From contig UQVN01000124.1 of NCBI GenBank assembly GCA_900544525.1, positions 1 through 9,536 on the forward strand: a DNA stretch of 9,536 nucleotides. Direction: 5' to 3'. This stretch comes from an uncultured Eubacteriales bacterium. GTDB lineage: Bacteria; Bacillota; Clostridia; Lachnospirales; Lachnospiraceae. Shown in pieces: positions 1-4,615 of the stretch. Each line of letters starts with the position of its first letter. Within the stretch, counting starts at the first letter, position 1. The notes under the pieces are model-generated. The model ran no database searches and had not been told where the DNA came from. It saw only the letters and a program-made list of their open reading frames with translations. Both the position numbers and the translations under genes were made by a program.

Positions 1-227
1 AACTGTGAATCTTCTGTAATAGTCCTTTGACTCTCTTGAATTGATAACAATTTATTATCTAAGATATCCAAATTCAACCTTACTACATTTTCACAAAAAT
101 TAATTACTTGCTGTGTATACATACGATTACTTATAACTGCAAACCCCACCACAGAAACAACAATCATTGTCAAAAATCCCATAAAATAAATTCTCAATAT
201 TTTGCTACCTAACATATATTTTTTCAT
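1..227 (-). CDS. N-terminus of a membrane-anchored protein, possibly a sensor (partial, runs off left edge)
   Basis: An open minus-strand frame starts at the ATG at 227 and stays open to base 1, giving 75 complete codons with no stop. The peptide starts MKKYMLGSKILRIYF. It has a basic N-terminus, then one hydrophobic segment at about residues 13-33, then a polar helical stretch with heptad-like leucines (about 45-72). This is the topology of a sensor histidine kinase or chemoreceptor: a short cytoplasmic tail, one membrane helix and the start of an extracellular or coiled region. No catalytic domain lies in the window, so the family is not proven. The Shine-Dalgarno signal is weak (AGAG, 9 nt before the ATG). 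A second ATG four codons in (Met5) is a possible start. The frame is plausible from its membrane profile and from the lack of stops in AT-rich DNA. Confidence 0.6.
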   Translation of the reverse strand, partial: MKKYMLGSKILRIYFMGFLTMIVVSVVGFAVISNRMYTQQVINFCENVVRLNLDILDNKLLSIQESQRTITEDSQ

Positions 228-656
228 ATTTTCACACTCTATTTTCTAAACCCAATTCTTCTTTTCTCATTCTATATTTCATTTGTTCACAATTCCTTCT
301 CTCGTCGTCGATACTTCTTTCTATTATCTATCTAGAACTTTCAGATATTTAAGCTAATTCAGATTGACATTCACACATTCTTAAGAAGGTCTGTATTACT
401 TTCAAATAACCCCTTATAAATTCTTCTACTGTTGTTGTAAAAAATTTTCTTAATTATTTCGGCTTGGATTCTTTTTATTGAATCACTTCCTTTTATTATA
501 GTATATCATACTAGAAAAGCATTTAAAACAAGTCTAATTTTTTATATAGTATTCACAAATATATAGTACAAAACAAAGTGTATATGACACACTCCTTGCC
601 ATTTTCAATTACTTTTAGAAATACACCATTTGCTATATGGTACTTTTTTATAACAT
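228..656. other. Gene-poor spacer
   Basis: No convincing gene is visible. On the minus strand one frame is open at 349-453 and again at 232-327, but TAA and TAG stops interrupt it. The second piece ends in TGA only 4 nt before the ATG at 227. A 16-codon reading frame begins at the ATG at 282 with a distant AAGGA. There is a TATAAT -10-like box on the minus strand at 495-500. Short AT-rich repeats occur: TATATAGTA at 543-551 and again at 560-568, and GTGT-ATATG-ACAC at 578-590. The area most likely holds the promoter and long leader of the gene at the left edge. Confidence 0.5.
495..513 (-). promoter_or_regulatory. Possible -10 box overlapped by an inverted repeat
   Basis: The minus strand reads TATAAT at 500-495, a perfect -10 hexamer pointing at the partial gene. 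No good -35 lies at the right distance. An inverted repeat, TAGTAT-ATC-ATACTA (499-513), overlaps the upstream edge of the -10 and could be an operator. If it is used, the leader to the ATG at 227 would be about 260 nt. Confidence 0.3.
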
Positions 657-692
657 AAAAAACCCAGTAAGAATATACATCCTACTGGGTTT
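657..692 (-). terminator. Rho-independent terminator of the scaffold/GGGtGRT operon
   Basis: Bases 660-669 (AAACCCAGTA) pair perfectly with 683-692 (TACTGGGTTT) around a 13-base loop. Read on the minus strand, the hairpin runs straight into a T-run at 662-657. It lies about 85 bases past the stop of the GGGtGRT gene, the expected place for the end of that operon. No plus-strand gene ends here. Confidence 0.85.
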
Positions 693-777
693 ATAAGTCT
701 AGTTTTATAAATAACTATTCTTTCTATTATTTTATTGGTTTTAGCAACCTATAAAGTTGGTTTATTTTCTAATAAAA

Positions 778-1788
778 TTAGAATTTACCTTCTTTCGCTG
801 CTTCTTCGATAGAAACGGCAACAGCTACTGTCATACCAACCATTGGGTTGTTTCCAGCACCGATAAGTCCCATCATTTCTACGTGAGCAGGTACAGAAGA
901 AGAACCAGCAAACTGAGCGTCAGAGTGCATACGTCCTAATGTATCTGTCATACCGTAAGAAGCTGGACCTGCTGCCATGTTGTCTGGGTGAAGTGTACGT
1001 CCTGTACCACCACCTGATGCAACAGAGAAGTATTTTTTACCCATTTCGATACATTCTTTTTTGTATGTACCAGCAACTGGGTGTTGGAATCTTGTTGGGT
1101 TTGTAGAGTTACCTGTGATAGATACATCTACACCTTCTTTGTGCATGATAGCTACACCTTCACGAACGTCATTTGCACCGTAGCAGTTAACTTTTGCACG
1201 AGCTCCGTTAGAGTATGCTTTTCTGAATACTTCTTTCACTTCACCTGTGTAGTAATCCATCTGAGTTTCAACATATGTGAATCCGTTGATTCTTGCGATA
1301 ATCTGAGCAGCATCTTTTCCAAGACCATTTAAGATAACACGAAGTGGTTTTTGACGAACTTTGTTCGCTTTTTCTGCGATACCGATAGCACCTTCTGCAG
1401 CTGCGAAAGATTCGTGACCAGCTAAGAAACAGAAACAATCTGTATCTTCTTCTAATAACATTTTACCTAAGTTACCGTGTCCAAGACCTACTTTACGTTG
1501 GTCAGCAACAGAACCTGGAATACAGAAAGCCTGAAGACCTTCACCAATTGCTGCTGCAGCATCTGCTGCTTTTCTACAATCTTTTTTGATAGCGATTGCT
1601 GCACCTACGATGTATGCCCAGCAAGCATTTTCAAAACAGATTGGCTGAATTTTTTTAACCTGATCATATACATCTAAACCAGCATCTTCTGTGATTTTTT
1701 TCGCTTCTTCGATAGAAGAGATACCATAGCTGTTTAATACTGCATTGATTTTGTCAATTCTTCTTTCATATGATTCAAATAATGGCAT
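778..1788 (-). CDS. GGGtGRT protein (conserved, function unknown)
   Basis: This 336-residue protein carries the motif GGGTGRT at residues 259-265, which gives the family its database name. It is followed by a conserved block (LHPDNMAAGPASYGM, then SSVPAHVEMMGLIGAGNNP). The glycine-rich motif could bind a phosphate or nucleotide, but no reaction is established. Eight cysteines are present (51, 56, 71, 89, 118, 120, 202, 246). There is no signal peptide or membrane segment, so it should be cytoplasmic. The start is supported by AAGGAGG at 1798-1804, 9 nt before the ATG. It follows the Fe-S scaffold gene after only 18 bases, with the ribosome site inside that gap, so the two are co-transcribed and probably translationally coupled. 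All 13 arginines use only CGT (7) or AGA (6), as in well-expressed genes. The family call is secure; the role is not known. Confidence 0.93.
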   Translation of the reverse strand: MPLFESYERRIDKINAVLNSYGISSIEEAKKITEDAGLDVYDQVKKIQPICFENACWAYIVGAAIAIKKDCRKAADAAAAIGEGLQAFCIPGSVADQRKVGLGHGNLGKMLLEEDTDCFCFLAGHESFAAAEGAIGIAEKANKVRQKPLRVILNGLGKDAAQIIARINGFTYVETQMDYYTGEVKEVFRKAYSNGARAKVNCYGANDVREGVAIMHKEGVDVSITGNSTNPTRFQHPVAGTYKKECIEMGKKYFSVASGGGTGRTLHPDNMAAGPASYGMTDTLGRMHSDAQFAGSSSVPAHVEMMGLIGAGNNPMVGMTVAVAVSIEEAAKEGKF

Positions 1789-1806
1789 TGTACGTTTCCT
1801 CCTTGA

Positions 1807-2499
1807 TTATTCTTCTCTTGGGTCGATGATTTTTACTGCATCATCTACTCTACCATACTGACCTTTAGCTTTTTCGTATGCTGTATTAGGATCATCACCT
1901 TTTTTGATGAAATCTGTCATTTTTCCAAGGCTTACATACTGATAACCGATGATCTGATCTTCTTCATCTAAAGCGATTCCTGTTACATAACCTTCAGCCA
2001 TTTCAAGGTAACGAGGTCCCTTTGCAAGAGTTCCGTACATTGTACCTACCTGAGATCTTAATCCTTTTCCTAAATCTTCAAGACCAGCACCGATTGGAAG
2101 ACCTTCTTCAGAGAAAGCACTCTGAGTTCTTCCGTAAACGATCTGTAAGAATAATTCTCTCATAGCTGTATTGATAGCATCACAAACTAAGTCTGTGTTA
2201 AGAGCTTCTAAAATTGTTCTTCCTGGTAAAATTTCTGATGCCATAGCAGCAGAGTGTGTCATACCAGAACATCCAATTGTTTCAACTAATGCTTCTTGGA
2301 TAATTCCTTCTTTTACGTTAAGAGTTAATTTACAAGCTCCCTGTTGTGGTGCACACCAACCAATACCGTGTGTTAAACCAGAAATATCTTTAACTTCTTT
2401 TGCCTGTACCCATTTTGCTTCTTCTGGGATAGGAGCTGCACCGTGAGCAACACCTTGTTTAACTGTACACATTTTTTCTACTTCATGTGAATAAATCAT
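1807..2499 (-). CDS. Iron-sulfur cluster assembly scaffold protein, IscU/NifU-like variant
   Basis: The first ~150 residues resemble the IscU/NifU N-terminal fold: GWCAPQQGACKLTL (48-61) matches the first ligand loop and TIGCSGMTHSAAMASEIL (75-91) the second. These supply Cys49/Cys56 and Cys77. Where IscU has its third ligand cysteine (HCS-type motif), this protein has LPIGAGLEDLG (134-144) without cysteine. Cys11 and Cys106 are extra. At 230 residues it is far longer than IscU (about 130), with a C-terminal extension of unknown role ending in KIIDPREE. It probably builds or carries an Fe-S cluster in the cytoplasm, perhaps for the GGGtGRT protein encoded directly downstream; that partnership is inferred from the operon. 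The start has AAAGGAG at 2507-2513, 7 nt before the ATG. Regulation may act through the leader RNA at 2504-2611. Confidence 0.9.
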   Translation of the reverse strand: MIYSHEVEKMCTVKQGVAHGAAPIPEEAKWVQAKEVKDISGLTHGIGWCAPQQGACKLTLNVKEGIIQEALVETIGCSGMTHSAAMASEILPGRTILEALNTDLVCDAINTAMRELFLQIVYGRTQSAFSEEGLPIGAGLEDLGKGLRSQVGTMYGTLAKGPRYLEMAEGYVTGIALDEEDQIIGYQYVSLGKMTDFIKKGDDPNTAYEKAKGQYGRVDDAVKIIDPREE

Positions 2500-2503
2500 G
2501 TTG

Positions 2504-2611
2504 AAACTCCTTTCGGTTATTAAATCTTTAAATTCTCCAAGAGTTCTTGCTCAAAATGGCTTACCAGTTTCCTAGTATTGCTTCTAGCCACCTATTGTCC
2601 CTTGGGAATCT
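2504..2611 (-). ncRNA. Candidate structured leader RNA with an anti-Shine-Dalgarno alternative
   Basis: Read on the minus strand, three nested helices are visible. P1 pairs 2611-2601 with 2541-2530: 11 pairs, one G-U, one bulged A at 2536. P2 pairs TGGCT (2590-2586) with AGCCA (2561-2557). P3 pairs TACTAG (2577-2572) with CTGGTA (2567-2562), one G-U, closed by a GAAA tetraloop. P2 and P3 abut on the 3' side and are separated on the 5' side by an 8-nt bulge, AGAAGCAA. A competing pairing joins GAACTCTT (2546-2539) to AGGAGTTT (2511-2504): 8 contiguous pairs, two G-U, covering the Shine-Dalgarno of the scaffold gene. The two folds share bases 2539-2541, so complete P1 and the blocking helix exclude each other. 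No known riboswitch class was recognised. The pairings are seen; the switching is inferred. Confidence 0.55.
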
Positions 2612-2632
2612 TTTGGAACCTTCCGTCCAAAA

Positions 2633-2661
2633 TAAATATTAACACATTTATTTTCTCACAA
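2633..2661 (-). promoter_or_regulatory. Weak candidate promoter of the scaffold/GGGtGRT operon
   Basis: The minus strand has TTGTGA (2661-2656), a 17-base spacer and TATTTA (2638-2633). Initiation near 2626 would place the structured leader almost at the transcript's 5' end. The -10 matches consensus poorly. A 9-bp inverted repeat (2629-2637 with 2646-2654) covers the spacer and -10 and could be an operator. A start farther upstream is equally possible. Confidence 0.28.
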
Positions 2662-2786
2662 AATTTGCATTTCGTCCATAGGTTTCGTCGTTTTTTTCAC
2701 AAACTAGCTTTTTGACCTAAAAACGACTCTTTTTAAATTATTGTTTGTAAAAAAATACAAAATTTATTGGGTATTTTGACGAAACT

Positions 2787-2811
2787 CAACTGGTTTTTTC
2801 CATCCTAGTTG
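2787..2811 (-). terminator. Weak hairpin after the lipoprotein gene
   Basis: CAACTGG (2787-2793) pairs with CCTAGTTG (2804-2811) with one bulged base and a 10-base loop. It lies 35-59 bases past the lipoprotein stop codon. No T-run follows on the minus strand, so termination is doubtful; it may only protect the 3' end. Confidence 0.28.
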
Positions 2812-2845
2812 CTATAATATACCATAATTTGTCTTAATACGAGGC

Positions 2846-3715
2846 TTATGACTTTCCTGAAAAAATATTTTTTAACCCTTTCACCGTCTCTTCATCGGTT
2901 TTATAAAACGTCTTTTTTTCGGAATCTTGGATCATAATTACTTTTTTTCCAATCCCTAACGTTAAGACTTCACCATGATAATAAAATAGATAGTTTGTCT
3001 TTAATTCCTTTATATTTTTTCCACTAATTGTTTCTTTTTCCATAGAATTAATATAACTTACAACTTTATATGCCGTTTTACTATCATACGCCTTCTCTCC
3101 TCGTACAATAATCGAACTTTCTGCCATCTTGGCTCTTGCTGAAAGAGTTGGATAATATTCTCTTCTTTCTAAAAAAGCATCTCCAAATTTACTTGCCTCA
3201 TAGACATAAAAAACACGCTCTGGTAGATCTTTAAAAATCACATAATCCCCATCATAAACTTCTAACTCAAAAACAGAGTTATCCTCATCATACAACGTGT
3301 AGGTATAACGTTGCTCATAATTTAATCGAATATCATCTGGTGTATAAATATCAATAACATCTGCACTGCTAGCTAAAGCATTGGCAAACTCTAAAACTCC
3401 TTTATTTTCTGTAAAAACACTGCCAGTTGTCGTATCTCCATAAGCCACTTCCACTTTAATTAAGCTATCTCGACTCACTTTATCAAGCAATGCTTCTACC
3501 TCGATATCTTCTGGACTTTCTGCAGTTGCTTCTTCCAGTGCGGCTTCTAGCTTTTTATTTTCTTTTTTGACTTTATTATACTGACTTAGTAAGTCCGTAT
3601 AATATTCAGATTGTTCTACTTCCTCTTGTGTTGGCTCTTTTTTACACCCTGTCACTGATATACTCAAAGTGGCTAACAAAATTCCTGCAATAAGTGCTTG
3701 TCTTTTCTTCTGCAT
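2846..3715 (-). CDS. Putative lipoprotein, coiled coil plus two related domains
   Basis: This 289-residue protein opens with a lipoprotein signal: basic MQKKR, a hydrophobic core and lipobox VTGC, with Cys24 as the lipidation site. The mature protein should therefore be anchored on the outer face of the membrane. Residues about 33-66 are charged and heptad-like, suggesting a coiled coil. Two C-terminal segments (about 105-181 and 212-286) look like diverged copies of one unit. Each has an N-terminal helix, polar strands, then YVIFKD or KVIMIQD followed by an aromatic strand and a last helix (FGDAF, GLKNIF). I do not recognise the family. The start has GGGGAG at 3723-3728, 7 nt before the ATG, overlapping the stop codon of the preceding gene, so the two are translationally coupled. 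A role at the cell surface is likely; no enzyme motif is seen. Confidence 0.85.
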   Translation of the reverse strand: MQKKRQALIAGILLATLSISVTGCKKEPTQEEVEQSEYYTDLLSQYNKVKKENKKLEAALEEATAESPEDIEVEALLDKVSRDSLIKVEVAYGDTTTGSVFTENKGVLEFANALASSADVIDIYTPDDIRLNYEQRYTYTLYDEDNSVFELEVYDGDYVIFKDLPERVFYVYEASKFGDAFLERREYYPTLSARAKMAESSIIVRGEKAYDSKTAYKVVSYINSMEKETISGKNIKELKTNYLFYYHGEVLTLGIGKKVIMIQDSEKKTFYKTDEETVKGLKNIFSGKS

Positions 3716-3727
3716 CGCCCTTCTCCC

Positions 3728-4399
3728 CTATTTTGTCTTTTCGACAATCTCACCTTGGTTTTTATAAACACTATTTTTTGGAATGTAACCTCTTGTCATA
3801 GAAAGTGGATAGATATTGGTATCCGCTCCGATGACAGTTCCTGGATTTAACACACTTCCACAACCGACTTCTACGTGATCGCCTAACATGGCCCCCACTT
3901 TTTTAATTCCTGTTTCAATGATAGAATCTCCTACTTTGATTGTTACAAGTGTTTTGTCTGATTTTACATTAGAAGTAATAGACCCTGCTCCCATATGAGA
4001 TCCATATCCTAAAATAGAATCCCCTACATAATTATAATGTGGTACTTGCACTTTGTTGAATAAAATAACATTTTTTAATTCTGTAGAATTTCCAACAACC
4101 GCTCCTTCTCCGACTAAGGCATTTCCACGAATAAAGGCACAGTGTCTCACTTCTGCATTTTTTCCAATAATAGCAGGACCATTAATGCACGCTGTCTTAG
4201 CAACTTTCGCACTTTTTGCAATCCAAATATCACCCTCTAAATGATCATACTCTTCTTCACTTAATGTCTTTCCAATTTCTAAAATCATATCGTGAATCAG
4301 AGGTAATACCTCCCATGGATATTCTTTGCTTTCTAACGTTTCTTTTGCCATTGTTTGATTCAGATCTTGATACAACGCTTTAATTGTTAATTCCTTCAT
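3728..4399 (-). CDS. Left-handed beta-helix protein like the GlmU C-terminal (acyltransferase) domain
   Basis: Residues about 55-205 of this 223-residue protein form hexapeptide repeats ([I/V/L]-G-x-x-x patterns such as IIGKNAEV, LVGEGAVVG, VIGADTNI), the signature of a left-handed beta-helix. The stretch VPHYNYVGDSILGYG then MGAGSITSN (119-144) closely follows the acetyltransferase active-site region of GlmU, and His121 sits where GlmU has its catalytic histidine. The nucleotidyltransferase half of GlmU is absent; an N-terminal ~50-residue helical segment replaces it. It may be a sugar-nucleotide acyltransferase or a non-catalytic relative. Databases often label such proteins UDP-GlcNAc pyrophosphorylase, which the missing domain does not support. 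The start has AAAGGAG (4409-4415) 9 nt before the ATG. It is coupled to the downstream lipoprotein gene, hinting at an envelope function. The fold is confident, the substrate unknown. Confidence 0.85.
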   Translation of the reverse strand: MKELTIKALYQDLNQTMAKETLESKEYPWEVLPLIHDMILEIGKTLSEEEYDHLEGDIWIAKSAKVAKTACINGPAIIGKNAEVRHCAFIRGNALVGEGAVVGNSTELKNVILFNKVQVPHYNYVGDSILGYGSHMGAGSITSNVKSDKTLVTIKVGDSIIETGIKKVGAMLGDHVEVGCGSVLNPGTVIGADTNIYPLSMTRGYIPKNSVYKNQGEIVEKTK

Positions 4400-4416
4400 A
4401 TGGTAACACTCCTTTT

Positions 4417-4494
4417 TTCTATACTCTATCTTCTATACTCTATTTTTTTTGTTCTATGATATTGGTTCTATCTTATTTGTTCTATATTATTTTA
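4417..4494. repeat. Degenerate 7/14-bp tandem repeat in the leader of the beta-helix gene
   Basis: TTCTAT recurs at 4417, 4431, 4452, 4466 and 4480, intervals of 14, 21, 14 and 14 bases, all multiples of 7. The first two units share 13 identical bases (4417-4429 and 4431-4443), and CTCTAT fills the intervening 7-bp phase. On the gene's strand it reads as spaced ATAGAA/ATAGAG elements directly before the ribosome site. Confidence 0.6.
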
Positions 4495-4536
4495 CTGTGA
4501 CTTTATTTCTTTTCTATAAAAGTTTTCGTAAAATCG

Positions 4537-4615
4537 TTTTCTTTTGTATTTTTGCTTATAACGCTTTTATCATATCATAATCTCTTTCATTTCTAAAGCA
4601 ATTTTCTTTTGTATT
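4537..4615. repeat. 14-bp direct repeat across the topB 3' end
   Basis: TTTTCTTTTGTATT occurs at 4537-4550 and again at 4602-4615, 65 bases apart. The second copy overlaps the topB stop codon. The sequence is T-rich, so chance is possible. The spacer also lacks a credible terminator for topB, so topB transcripts may read into the next operon. Confidence 0.4.
4574..4601 (-). promoter_or_regulatory. Candidate sigma-A promoter of the beta-helix/lipoprotein operon
   Basis: The minus strand has TTGCTT (4601-4596), a 16-base spacer and TATGAT (4579-4574), with a second overlapping TATGAT five bases later. The -10 is good and the -35 weak. It would give a leader of about 165 nt that includes the 7/14-bp repeat. 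Confidence 0.4.

Larger units (their letters stand above)
2612..2845. other. Promoter-proximal spacer rich in inverted repeats
   Basis: No gene is seen. The stretch holds TTTCGTC at 2670-2676 and 2683-2689, with the inverted copy GACGAAA at 2778-2784 (8-bp match GTTTCGTC 2682-2689 to GACGAAAC 2778-2785). GTCGTTTTT (2687-2695) is mirrored by AAAAACGAC (2719-2727). AAAATAAAT (2629-2637) is mirrored by ATTTATTTT (2646-2654). The most likely role is control of the scaffold/GGGtGRT operon. A second weak promoter-like pair on the minus strand is TTGAGT, 17 bases, then TAAATT, just downstream of the lipoprotein gene. Confidence 0.45.

Noticed and set aside
349..453. A 34-codon open stretch on the minus strand that reads like a helical peptide
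   Set aside because: No start codon with a ribosome site, and stops lie on both sides; this length is expected by chance.
757..2446. Several plus-strand open frames of 60-91 codons opposite the GGGtGRT and scaffold genes
   Set aside because: They lie fully antisense to conserved genes, have cysteine/serine/phenylalanine-rich compositions typical of antisense frames, and lack ribosome sites.
2530..2611. Known classes for the leader RNA (T-box, SAM, cobalamin, NiCo/czcD, fluoride, c-di-GMP, THF)
   Set aside because: None of the conserved core motifs I know for these classes is present, for example no T-box GGTGG-type antiterminator and no NiCo-type repeated junction motifs.
2790..2818. Plus-strand extended -10 (TGCTATAAT at 2810-2818) that could drive an antisense RNA into the lipoprotein gene
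   Set aside because: The -35 position (CTGGTT) is poor and no plus-strand gene follows; a single good -10 in AT-rich DNA is weak evidence.
4417..4494. CRISPR-like array
   Set aside because: The repeat unit is only 7-14 bases, spacers are not unique 30-base units, and no cas gene is near.
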